Assembly: GCA_041397765.1 (NCBI GenBank)
Contig: JAWKWA010000024.1
Span: forward strand, 1 to 64,000
DNA: 64,000 bases
DNA from: JAWKWA01 sp041397765
Lineage (GTDB): Bacteria; Pseudomonadota; Alphaproteobacteria; Rhizobiales; Hyphomicrobiaceae
Direction of reading: 5' to 3'
Part shown: positions 34,594 through 42,889 of the stretch, in pieces
Layout: every line of letters begins with the position of its first letter
Position numbering within the stretch: the first letter of the stretch is position 1
Program-made: the position numbers and the translations under genes
Notes under the pieces: model-generated
Databases searched by the model: none
What the model was told of the DNA's origin: nothing
The model's input: the letters and a program-made list of their open reading frames with translations, nothing else

Positions 34594-36600
34594 ATGGTGA
34601 TCGCCGCCTTGTGGGGCGTCCTCGCGCTCCTCGTCACCGCTGTTCTCGCCGTTGCACTCGCCGGCCGCCGCTCTGCCACCGCGGCGGTCTATGGGCCGAC
34701 GGCGGCGATTGCCGCACTCCTTGCCCTGATCGGACTGGCGGCGCTGCTCGGCTTTGCCGAGGGCGGCAGTATCCGGCTGCCCATCGGCTTGCCGCTGACG
34801 GGCGCGCATTTCGCCATCGACGCTATCTCGGCGGTGTTCCTCGTGATCGTCGGCACCGGCGGGACGCTCGCCAGCCTCTACGAGCTCGGCCATGGACGCC
34901 ACGAGGAGGCGCCGGGCCGGGTGCTGCCGTTCTATCCCGCCTTCATCGCGGGCATGACTCTCGTGCTGCTCGCGGCCGACGCCTTCAGCTTCCTCCTGTC
35001 GTGGGAGTTCATGTCGCTCTCGTCCTTCGCGCTGGTGCTTGCGCATCATCGCGACGCCGACAACCGCCATGCCGCCTATGTCTACATCCTGATGGCGAGC
35101 TTCGGCACGCTGGCGCTCATCCTCGCCATGGGGCTGCTGGCGGGGCCGGGCGGTGTCTACGACTTTGCCGGCATGCGCGCCGTGCCCCGCGACGCCCTGG
35201 TGCAGGCGTCGATCCTCGTGCTCGCCATTCTGGGCGCTGGATCGAAGGCCGGCCTCGTGCCCTTGCACATCTGGCTGCCGCTCGCCCATCCGGCGGCACC
35301 GAGCCATGTCTCGGCGCTGATGAGCGGCGTCATGACGAAGGTGGCGGTCTACGGCTTCGTGCGCATCGTGCTCGACCTAGCGGGTCCCTCGCCATGGCAA
35401 GCCGCGGTCGCGGTGATCGCGATCGGCAGCGTGACGGCGGTGGTCGGCGTGATGCACGCGCTGATGGAACGCGACCTGAAGCGGCTGCTCGCCTATTCGA
35501 CGGTCGAGAATCTCGGCATCATTTTCATCGGCATCGGCCTTGCGATGGCGTTCCGGGCCAACGGCATGGCGAGCGCGGCGGCGCTGGCGCTGACCGCCTC
35601 CTTGCTGCACGCTCTCAACCATTCGCTGTTCAAGACGCTTCTGTTCCTCGGCGCCGGTGCGGTGCTGAGTGCGACGGGCGTGCGCGACCTCGAACGGCTC
35701 GGCGGCCTCATTCATCGCATGCCGGTGACGGCCTTGATGTTTCTCGTCGGTGCGCTCGCCATCGCCGCGCTGCCGCCGCTCAACGGCTTCGTATCCGAAT
35801 GGCTGATGTTCCAGGCGATCCTGATCAGCCCGAACCTGAGCGAATGGGGATTGAAACTGTCGGTGCCGGCGGCGGGCGCCATGCTCGCCCTGGCGGCGGC
35901 CCTGTCGGCGGCAACGATGATCCGCTGCTTCGGCATCGCCTTTCTCGGCCGGCCGCGCTCGCTGGAGGCGACAGGCGCGCACGAGGCGGACCGGCTGTCG
36001 CTCGCGGCGATGTCGCTCCTGGCGTTCAGTTGCGTGCTCGCCGGCGTGCTGCCGGGTCTCCTGATCGATGCGCTGGCGCCCGCGGTCCGCGCCATCACCG
36101 GAGCGAGCATGCCCCAGCAAGGCGACCTCGCCTGGATGACCATCGTGCCGATCGCCGAGAGCCGGAGCTCCTATAGCGGGCTGCTCGTGCTCGGCTTCGT
36201 CGTGATGTCGGCGCTGCTGGCGGCCGAGACGGTGCATCGCCTCGCCTCGCGGCGGCTCCGACGGGCGCCGGCGTGGGATTGCGGCTTTCCCGATCCCTCG
36301 CCCGTCACCCAGTATACCGCCGAGAGCTTCGCACAGCCGGCGCGGCGGGTGTTCGGCGAGGTGTTCTTTCGTGCACGCGAGCGCGTGACCATGCCGCGGC
36401 CCGGCGATCCCTCACCGGCGCGGCTCGAGGTCGAGCGCCACGACGTGATCGTGGAAGGGCTCTATCTGCCGATCGCCGGGCTCGTCGAGGGCGCGGCCGG
36501 CCGTCTCAACGCGCTGCAGTTCCTGTCGATCCGCCGCTATCTGACGCTCGTCTTCGCCCTTCTCGTCGCCCTCCTGCTGATGGTGGCGCTATGGCCTTGA
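34594..36600 (+). CDS. hyfB: Hydrogenase-4 component B-like (antiporter-type) subunit
   Basis: A 668-residue protein with some fourteen membrane segments, of the NuoL/MrpA-like antiporter family. VPLHIWLPLAHPAAPSHVSA with the conserved Lys and His, and MHALMERDLKRLLAYSTVEN, are family marks. The C-terminal part (about 590-668) has a soluble stretch starting AWDCGFPDPSP, as in HyfB/HycC. It should move protons or sodium ions as part of a Hyf/Ehr-type membrane complex. The ATG at 34594 follows GGGGGGAG. It overlaps the next gene by ten bases, so the operon is translationally coupled. Confidence 0.9.
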   Translation: MVIAALWGVLALLVTAVLAVALAGRRSATAAVYGPTAAIAALLALIGLAALLGFAEGGSIRLPIGLPLTGAHFAIDAISAVFLVIVGTGGTLASLYELGHGRHEEAPGRVLPFYPAFIAGMTLVLLAADAFSFLLSWEFMSLSSFALVLAHHRDADNRHAAYVYILMASFGTLALILAMGLLAGPGGVYDFAGMRAVPRDALVQASILVLAILGAGSKAGLVPLHIWLPLAHPAAPSHVSALMSGVMTKVAVYGFVRIVLDLAGPSPWQAAVAVIAIGSVTAVVGVMHALMERDLKRLLAYSTVENLGIIFIGIGLAMAFRANGMASAAALALTASLLHALNHSLFKTLLFLGAGAVLSATGVRDLERLGGLIHRMPVTALMFLVGALAIAALPPLNGFVSEWLMFQAILISPNLSEWGLKLSVPAAGAMLALAAALSAATMIRCFGIAFLGRPRSLEATGAHEADRLSLAAMSLLAFSCVLAGVLPGLLIDALAPAVRAITGASMPQQGDLAWMTIVPIAESRSSYSGLLVLGFVVMSALLAAETVHRLASRRLRRAPAWDCGFPDPSPVTQYTAESFAQPARRVFGEVFFRARERVTMPRPGDPSPARLEVERHDVIVEGLYLPIAGLVEGAAGRLNALQFLSIRRYLTLVFALLVALLLMVALWP

Positions 36601-37544
36601 TCCGCGATCTCGCCACGCAGGGCGCGCAGATGCTGCTCGTCCTTGCCCTCGCGCCCTTGCTCGTCGGCATGACGCGCAAGGTCAAGGCGCGGCTGCTGAT
36701 GCGCCGGGGGCCGCCGCTCGTCCAGCCCTATCGCGACCTCGTCCGCCTCGCGCGCAAGGAGGCCATCGTCGCCGACAATGCCTCATGGCTGTTTCGTGCC
36801 GTGCCCTATCTCGTCTTCGCCGCGACATGGGTGGCGGCCGCGCTCGTTCCGACCTTCGCCACCGGCCTCCATTTCTCTTGGACGGCCGATCTCATCGCCA
36901 TCACCGCGCTCATCGGCTCGACGCGCCTGTTCCTCGCGCTCGCCGGCATGGACATCGGCACGGCGTTCGGGGGCATCGGCGCGAGCCGCGAGGCGATGTT
37001 CGCCACACTCGCCGAGCCGGCCATGATCATGATCGCCTTCACCGTCTCGCTCATCGCCGGCTCGACGCAACTCTCGACCATTGCCGGCTTCATGGTCGAT
37101 CATTCCTCGCTGCGGGTGTCGCTCGGCCTCGCGCTCGTTGCGCTCGTCATCGTGGCGATCGCCGAGAACGGCCGCATCCCGGTCGACAATCCGGCGACGC
37201 ATCTGGAGCTCACCATGGTGCACGAGGCCATGGTGCTCGAATATTCGGGCCGGCATCTCGCGGTCATCGAGCTGGCGGCGCATCTGAAGCTCCTGTTCTA
37301 CGTCTCGCTCGTCGCCTGCATCTTCTTTCCCTGGGGGCTGGCGACCGGCGAGCCGAGCGTCAGGGGCTATCTGATCGGTCTTATCGCCTATGTCCTCAAG
37401 CTCGCCATCGGGGCGACCGCGCTCGTCGTGCTCGAGACCTCGATCGCCAAGATGCGCGTCTTCCGCGTGCCCGACTTCCTCGGCGTCGCGCTGATGCTCG
37501 GGCTGCTCGGCACGCTGCTGCTCTTCATGTCGCGGAGCTTCTGA
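36591..37544 (+). CDS. hyfC: Hydrogenase-4 component C-like (NuoH-like) subunit
   Basis: A 317-residue, eight-segment membrane protein of the NuoH/HycD family. Signature stretches are VQPYRDLVRLARKE, FGGIGASREAMFA and ENGRIPVDNPATHLELTMVH, all typical of HyfC/HycD. It links the peripheral arm (HyfG, HyfI) to the antiporter subunits. The start lies inside the end of hyfB (ATGGCCTTGA) and the stop shares one base with the hyfE start. Confidence 0.93.
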   Translation: MALIRDLATQGAQMLLVLALAPLLVGMTRKVKARLLMRRGPPLVQPYRDLVRLARKEAIVADNASWLFRAVPYLVFAATWVAAALVPTFATGLHFSWTADLIAITALIGSTRLFLALAGMDIGTAFGGIGASREAMFATLAEPAMIMIAFTVSLIAGSTQLSTIAGFMVDHSSLRVSLGLALVALVIVAIAENGRIPVDNPATHLELTMVHEAMVLEYSGRHLAVIELAAHLKLLFYVSLVACIFFPWGLATGEPSVRGYLIGLIAYVLKLAIGATALVVLETSIAKMRVFRVPDFLGVALMLGLLGTLLLFMSRSF

Positions 37545-38209
37545 TGACCGCCTTCACGCTCGATCTTGCGCATATGCTGGCGGGTGGCCTCGTGCTCGCG
37601 AGCTTCATGCTGCTCTATCAGGCGCGCATGCCGGCGCTGATCAACGTCTATGCGCTGCACGCCTTCATCCTCGCGCTCTCGGTCGCCTGGCAGGCGCATG
37701 TGCAGGCAGCGCCTCATCTCTATGTGACGGCGGCGATCGCGCTGGTCCTGAAGGCGATGGTCATTCCGCTGGCACTGCAGCGGGTGGTCGTCGGGCTCGG
37801 CATCGAGCGCACCATCGAGACGGTCGGCGGCATCGGCCTCACCATGCTCGCCGGCATGGGGCTCGTCGCGCTCTCCATGGTGGTCATGCTCCGTGTGACG
37901 GCGAGCGCCGATCCGCTGGCGCGGGAGGACCTCGCCTTTGCGCTCGCGGTGGTACTGCTCGGGCTCCTCATGATGATTACGCGGCGCATCGCGGTCGGCC
38001 AGATCGTCGGCTTCATGTCGCTCGAGAACGGCCTCATCCTGGCGGCGGCGGGCGCGCGCGGCATGCCGCTCGTCGTCGAGATCAGCGTCGCCTTCTCGGT
38101 GCTCATCGCGCTTTCTGTCGTGATCGGCATCTTCCTGTTCCGCATCCGCGAGCACTTCGACACCGTCGATGTCGGTGCGCTCGAGGAGGTGAGGGGGGAA
38201 AGCCGATGA
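37544..38209 (+). CDS. hyfE: Hydrogenase-4 component E-like subunit
   Basis: A 221-residue membrane protein with about seven hydrophobic segments and a short charged C-terminus (FRIREHFDTVDVGALEE), the HyfE pattern. The C-terminal half is related to NuoK (VGFMSLENGLILAAAG). Its start and stop overlap both neighbours (TGATG and ATGA). Confidence 0.9.
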   Translation: MTAFTLDLAHMLAGGLVLASFMLLYQARMPALINVYALHAFILALSVAWQAHVQAAPHLYVTAAIALVLKAMVIPLALQRVVVGLGIERTIETVGGIGLTMLAGMGLVALSMVVMLRVTASADPLAREDLAFALAVVLLGLLMMITRRIAVGQIVGFMSLENGLILAAAGARGMPLVVEISVAFSVLIALSVVIGIFLFRIREHFDTVDVGALEEVRGESR

Positions 38210-39666
38210 CGCCCGAGATCATCGAAGCGTTGCCGTTCGATCCGGCCGTCGGGCTCGTCGCGATCCCGGCGGCGGCGGTGGCGATCCTCGCGCTCATTCC
38301 CGACCACCGGCTCGGCGCGCGGCTCAACATCCTCGCCTCGCTCGCGACCTTGCTTTCGGCGCTGGCGCTGCTGCATGCCCGGCCGGCTCCCGGCATCCTC
38401 AGGGTCGACGACCTCAACATCGTCTTCGTCGTCATCGGCACCTTCGTCGGCTTCACGACCTCCATCTTCAGCGCGAGCTATATCGACCACGAGATGGAGA
38501 CGGGGCGGCTGACGAATGCGAATTTGCGTTTCTATCACGCCATGTACCAGGCGCTGATGCTGTCGATGAATCTGGCGCTGCTCGCCGACAATATCGGCCT
38601 GATGTGGGTTGCCATCGAGCTGGCGACACTGACGACGGTGCTGATGGTGGGGCTCTACCGCACTGCGGCGGCGCTCGAGGCGGCGTGGAAGTATTTCATC
38701 CTCGGCAGCGTCGGCATCGCACTTGCGCTTTTCGGCACCATCCTCGTCTACATGGCGGCGCGTCCGGTGATCGGGGAGGGCGAGGATGCGATGGTGTGGT
38801 CGGGGCTGATGACGCGGGCGAGCGAGCTCAATCCCGACATGCTGAACGTCGCCTTCGTTTTCCTCATGCTCGGATACGGCACCAAGGTCGGCCTCGCGCC
38901 ACTCCACGCCTGGCTGCCGGATGCCCATGCCGAGGGGCCGACGCCGATCTCGGCGGTGCTGTCGGGGCTGCTCCTCAATGTCGCGCTTCATGCGGTGCTG
39001 CGCTTCAAGATGCTGCTCGCGGGCAATCCCGGAGCGATCGCACCGGGGCCGCTGATGGTGGTGCTCGGGCTCGTCTCGCTGATCTTCGCCGCGCTGATGC
39101 TCTACCGCCGGCGCGACATCAAGCGGCTGTTCGCCTACTCCTCGATCGAGCATATGGGCATCATCACCTTCGCCTTCGGCATGGGTGGACCGATCGCCAG
39201 CTTCGCCGGGCTCCTGCACATGGCGATGCACAGCCTGACCAAATCGGCGATCTTCTTTGCGGTCGGCCATGTCGCACAAGCCAAGGGCACGCAGACGATC
39301 TCGGCGATCCGCGGATTGACGGTGAGCCATCCGGTGCTCGGCTGGGGCTTCCTCGCCGGCGTCGCGGCGATCGCCGGCCTGCCGCCGTTCGGCATTTTCA
39401 TGAGCGAGTTCCTGCTGCTGACCTCCACCTTCGCGCGCCAGCCGCTGATCGCCCTGCCGCTCGCTTTCGGGCTGCTTCTGGCCTTCGGCGCGCTGGCGCT
39501 GAGAGCGAGCGAGATCGCGTTCGGAACGCCCGAGGGTGTCAGCCGGCCGGTCGCGGCCTCTACGCTGCCGCTGATCGTGCATGTCGTCATCGTGCTGATC
39601 GCCGGCATCTTCCTGCCGGAGCCGATCGTCGCCTGGTTCACCAATGTCGCGGCGCTGCTTGGATGA
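38206..39666 (+). CDS. hyfF: Hydrogenase-4 component F-like (antiporter-type) subunit
   Basis: A 486-residue, fourteen-segment protein of the NuoN/NuoM/HyfF family. Family marks are GYGTKVGLAPLHAWLPDAHA, IKRLFAYSSIEHMGI and the segment LHMAMHSLTKSAIFF. It is the second ion-pumping-type subunit in the operon. It overlaps hyfE (ATGA) and hyfG (ATGA). A HyfD homologue, found in the full hyf operon, is absent. Confidence 0.92.
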   Translation: MTPEIIEALPFDPAVGLVAIPAAAVAILALIPDHRLGARLNILASLATLLSALALLHARPAPGILRVDDLNIVFVVIGTFVGFTTSIFSASYIDHEMETGRLTNANLRFYHAMYQALMLSMNLALLADNIGLMWVAIELATLTTVLMVGLYRTAAALEAAWKYFILGSVGIALALFGTILVYMAARPVIGEGEDAMVWSGLMTRASELNPDMLNVAFVFLMLGYGTKVGLAPLHAWLPDAHAEGPTPISAVLSGLLLNVALHAVLRFKMLLAGNPGAIAPGPLMVVLGLVSLIFAALMLYRRRDIKRLFAYSSIEHMGIITFAFGMGGPIASFAGLLHMAMHSLTKSAIFFAVGHVAQAKGTQTISAIRGLTVSHPVLGWGFLAGVAAIAGLPPFGIFMSEFLLLTSTFARQPLIALPLAFGLLLAFGALALRASEIAFGTPEGVSRPVAASTLPLIVHVVIVLIAGIFLPEPIVAWFTNVAALLG

Positions 39667-41210
39667 GCGAGGAGAACACCATGCCAGCGATGGCGCCATT
39701 CCCGGAGATCGGTCAGACCGTCGCGCGCGGCCGAAACTGGCAGCGGGTCGAGGTCGATTCGCAAGGATGGCAGCAGCTTGCGATCGTTGCCGCAGAGGGG
39801 GGCGCGAGACTGGGCGGACTATGGGCCGAGAAGGAATCGGTGCATCTCGCGCTCGTCGATGGCGAAAGCGGCCGCATGCTGGTCGGCACGCATGCCTGCG
39901 CTGAGGGCCGGTTCCCCTCGGTCGCCGCGTTGCATGCGCCGGCCATCCGGCCCGAGCGCGCGATCGCCGATCTTTACGGTCTCCTCGCAGACGGTGCGCC
40001 CGACACACGACCCTGGCTCGATCACGGCCGATGGGATGTGCGCCATCCGCTCGGCGATGCGACGGCGGCAAGCGGGGCGGCCGCGGCCTATGTGTTCCGC
40101 GGTGCGGAGGGCCCGCCCATGCATCAGATCCCGGTCGGGCCGGTTCATGCCGGCATCATCGAGCCGGGACATTTCCGCTTCACCGCCAGCGGGGAGTGCG
40201 TCGTCAGGCTGGAAGAGCGGCTCGGCTATGTGCACAAGGGCATCGACGGACTGCTCGTCGGCGCGAATCTCGAGCAGGCGGCGCCGATCGCGGCCCGCGT
40301 GTCCGGCGACAGCACCGTCGCCTATGCCGTCGCCTTCGCGCAGGCGGTGGAGGAAGCGCTCGGCATCGAGGTGCCCGAGCCTGCGGTCCTCACGCGTGGC
40401 ATCGCGGCGGAGCTGGAGCGCATCGCCAATCATCTGGGAGATTTCGGCGCGATCTCAAACGACGCCGCTTTCTCGATGCTGCATGCCCATTGCGGCGTCC
40501 TGCGCGAGCGGACCTTGCGCGCGGCTGCCGGCGCGTTCGGCCATCGCCTGATGATGGATCTCGTCGTGCCGGGCGGCGTCCGGCGGCTGCCTGACAGAGC
40601 CGGCCAAGGGGCGATCCGCGAGCTCATCGCCCTCATCGCCCGGGACCTGCCACCGCTCGCGGGGCTCTACGATGCCAGCGCATCGCTGCAGGACCGCACC
40701 GTCGCGACGGGCAGGCTCGATGCGGCGCTGGCGCGGGCATGGAGTGCGGGCGGCTATGTCGGGCGGGCGAGCGGGCTTTCCTTCGACGCCCGCAAGACGC
40801 CCGGCTATGCCCCCTACGACAGGCTCGAATTCTCGGTCGCACTGCGCACGACCGGCGATGTCGATGCGCGGGTGCGCGTGCGGATCGCGGAGATCGAGAC
40901 GAGCCTCGCGCTCGTTGACCAGATGCTCGACGCGCTCGAGGAAAGCGAAGGCGAGGCCACGGCCGGCGATCTTGCAAATCTCTCCACTGTCGAGGGCGGC
41001 GAAGGCATGGCGCTGGTCGAGGGCTTCCGCGGCGATGTGCTCGCCCATGTCCGGATCGGTCCCGACCGGCGCATCGCCGCCTGTCACCTGCGCGATCCCT
41101 CGGTCTTCCAATGGCCGCTGCTCGAGGCGGCGATCGAGGGCAATATCGTCGCCGACTTCCCGCTGGTGAACAAGTCGTTCAACTGCTCCTATTCCGGCCA
41201 CGACATGTGA
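39663..41210 (+). CDS. hyfG: HyfG-like (NuoC/NuoD) subunit lacking NiFe ligands
   Basis: A 515-residue protein that joins a NuoC-like N-terminal part (about 1-130) to a NuoD/[NiFe] large-subunit domain. The domain is clear (ERLGYVHKGIDGLL, then RGIAAELERIANHLGD). Yet the NiFe ligands are missing. Where hydrogenases have RxCGxC, residues 212-217 read RVSGDS, and at the C-terminus, in place of DPCxxCxxH, residues 505-513 read SFNCSYSGH with one Cys. It therefore cannot hold a NiFe centre in the known way. The first motif resembles NuoD. This matches the Ehr type of complex I relative. Its substrate, perhaps a quinone or another carrier, is unknown. Homologues have been annotated as hydrogenase by similarity only. 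Confidence 0.9.
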   Translation: MSEENTMPAMAPFPEIGQTVARGRNWQRVEVDSQGWQQLAIVAAEGGARLGGLWAEKESVHLALVDGESGRMLVGTHACAEGRFPSVAALHAPAIRPERAIADLYGLLADGAPDTRPWLDHGRWDVRHPLGDATAASGAAAAYVFRGAEGPPMHQIPVGPVHAGIIEPGHFRFTASGECVVRLEERLGYVHKGIDGLLVGANLEQAAPIAARVSGDSTVAYAVAFAQAVEEALGIEVPEPAVLTRGIAAELERIANHLGDFGAISNDAAFSMLHAHCGVLRERTLRAAAGAFGHRLMMDLVVPGGVRRLPDRAGQGAIRELIALIARDLPPLAGLYDASASLQDRTVATGRLDAALARAWSAGGYVGRASGLSFDARKTPGYAPYDRLEFSVALRTTGDVDARVRVRIAEIETSLALVDQMLDALEESEGEATAGDLANLSTVEGGEGMALVEGFRGDVLAHVRIGPDRRIAACHLRDPSVFQWPLLEAAIEGNIVADFPLVNKSFNCSYSGHDM

Positions 41211-41219
41211 GGGCGGACG

Positions 41220-41744
41220 ATGCGCAGACTGCTGCTGAAGGGGCTTGTCAACGCGCCGCTCACCGAGCCGGCGCCTGCCGGCGACGAGAGCGTGCTCGCC
41301 GCGCTCGCCGAGCGGCTCGAGGGCGGTGCGCGCCGCGCGCTCGGGCGCAGCCTGTCGATCCGGCAGGTGGACGCCGGTTCGTGCAACGGCTGCGAGCTCG
41401 AGATCCATGCGCTCGCCAACGCCTTCTACGACCTGGAACGGTTCGGCCTCAGATTCGTCGCCTCGCCGCGCCATGCCGACGTGCTGCTCGTCACCGGGCC
41501 GGTGACGCTCAACATGCGCGAGGCGCTCGAGCGCACCCATGCCGCAACGCCCGATCCCAAATGGGTGGTGGCGGTCGGCCATTGCGGCTTCGATGGCCAT
41601 GTCTTCAAGGGCAGCTATGCGGTGGCCGGCGGCGTCGGCTCGGTCATTCCCGTCGACCTGCACATCCGCGGCTGTCCGCCGACGCCGACCGATCTGCTCA
41701 AGGGGCTCGTCGCGCTCGTCGAATCGAAGGCGGTCGGCGGCTGA
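41220..41744 (+). CDS. hyfI: HyfI-like (NuoB) 4Fe-4S subunit
   Basis: A 174-residue protein of the NuoB / hydrogenase small-subunit family. All four cluster ligands are present: C55 and C58 in GSCNGCEL, C122 in GHCGFDG and C152 in RGCPPTP. It holds the cluster next to the active site of HyfG, so electron transfer is kept although the NiFe site is lost. It starts 9 bp after hyfG and ends the operon; hyfH (ferredoxin-like), maturation genes and a formate dehydrogenase are not present. Confidence 0.92.
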   Translation: MRRLLLKGLVNAPLTEPAPAGDESVLAALAERLEGGARRALGRSLSIRQVDAGSCNGCELEIHALANAFYDLERFGLRFVASPRHADVLLVTGPVTLNMREALERTHAATPDPKWVVAVGHCGFDGHVFKGSYAVAGGVGSVIPVDLHIRGCPPTPTDLLKGLVALVESKAVGG

Positions 41745-41754
41745 CTGCGCAGGC

Positions 41755-42858
41755 TCAGTCGAGCTCGCTCGCCTGATAGGTGGAGCGGGCGAGCCAGTCG
41801 GGATTGAGGCGGACACCCCAGCCGGGCTCGGCGGAGATCTCGACCTTGCCACCCTTGGCGACCGGCATGGGATCGTAGAGACCGTACTGCCAGGGGTAAT
41901 AGTCGGCCTCCTCGATGGAGAACTCGACATAGGGACCGGCGTTGGGGATCGCCCCCATGAAATGCAGCGAGAAGACGGTGACGAGCGACAGGTTGGCGGA
42001 GTGGAGCGTGACCGGCAGGCCGGCCTTCTCGGCCATCCGCGCCACCTGTAGCGAGCGGCTGATGCCGCCCATGTAGCAGATGTCGGGCTGCGTCACGTCG
42101 ACGGCGCGCATGGCGATCATGTAGCGCCAGAGCTGGAGATTGCAGTCCTGCTCGCCGCCCGTCACATCGAGGGCGAGCGTGTCGGTCACCTCCTTCGTCC
42201 ACTCGTATTCCCAATAGGGACAGGGCTCCTCGAAGTGGATGACGCCGTTGTCCTCGAGCATCCGGCCGACCTCGATGGCCTTCCTCGGCGTGTAGGCGCT
42301 GTTGGCGTCGACGAGCAGGCGCACCTTGTCGCCGACGGCGCGGCGGACGGCGGGCACGATCTCATCGGTGCGGCCGGGCCATTCGTCCTCGTCGTGGCCG
42401 CACTCCTTGCCGACGCGGAACTTGAAGGCGGTATGGCCCTCCTCCTCGACGAGGCGGCGGGCGCGCACGGCCTCGTCGGCGGGCGTGATCTCGCCGCGCT
42501 TCATGCTCGAGGCATAGACCGGGAAGGCGCGGGGCGTGCCGCCGAGCAGCTCGCACACGCTCTTTCCCGCGATCTTGCCGCGCAGATCCCAGAGCGCGGT
42601 GTCGAGACCGGTGAGGGCGCGCAGGACATAGGAGCCCGGGAACTTGTGCTCGCGCTCGGGAATGAGCCGGACCAGCCCGTCGATGTCGTCGGCATCATGG
42701 CCGAGCGCCCAGCGCGCCACCTGGCGGTGGAAGATCTGGCAGGTGATGTCGGCGTTGTACGTCGAGACCTGGCCGATGCCTTCATGGCCAGTGTCGGTGG
42801 TCACCTTGACGAAGCCGACATTGGCGTTCGAGAACGTCTCCAGACGCTTGATGCGCAT
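41755..42858 (-). CDS. Enolase-superfamily dehydratase/racemase (mandelate racemase-like)
   Basis: A 367-residue member of the mandelate racemase/muconate lactonizing group. The capping domain is N-terminal; the barrel carries AFKFRVGKECG (Lys on strand 2), LLVDANSAY (metal Asp), IHFEEPCP (metal Glu), VTGGEQD (metal Glu) and LHSANLS near the end. Members of this kind dehydrate acid sugars. The choice of start at 42858 rests on GGGGGGAG just before it. It is convergent with the hyf operon (11 bp apart) and lies 31 bp after degP on the same strand. An alginate- or uronate-type acid sugar is a possible substrate given the local exopolysaccharide genes, but this is speculation. Confidence 0.85.
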   Translation of the reverse strand: MRIKRLETFSNANVGFVKVTTDTGHEGIGQVSTYNADITCQIFHRQVARWALGHDADDIDGLVRLIPEREHKFPGSYVLRALTGLDTALWDLRGKIAGKSVCELLGGTPRAFPVYASSMKRGEITPADEAVRARRLVEEEGHTAFKFRVGKECGHDEDEWPGRTDEIVPAVRRAVGDKVRLLVDANSAYTPRKAIEVGRMLEDNGVIHFEEPCPYWEYEWTKEVTDTLALDVTGGEQDCNLQLWRYMIAMRAVDVTQPDICYMGGISRSLQVARMAEKAGLPVTLHSANLSLVTVFSLHFMGAIPNAGPYVEFSIEEADYYPWQYGLYDPMPVAKGGKVEISAEPGWGVRLNPDWLARSTYQASELD

Positions 42859-42889
42859 GCCACTCCCCCCAATTGAAGCGACCCTTGTC

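Noticed and set aside
37720..40071. 783-codon minus-strand frame opposite hyfE-hyfG
   Set aside because: Low-complexity Arg/Asp/His/Gln translation that mirrors the codon bias of the hyf genes; no family likeness.
34594..41744. Functional hydrogenase-4 or formate hydrogenlyase
   Set aside because: The NiFe-binding cysteines are missing in HyfG, and no maturation, ferredoxin or formate dehydrogenase genes are present.
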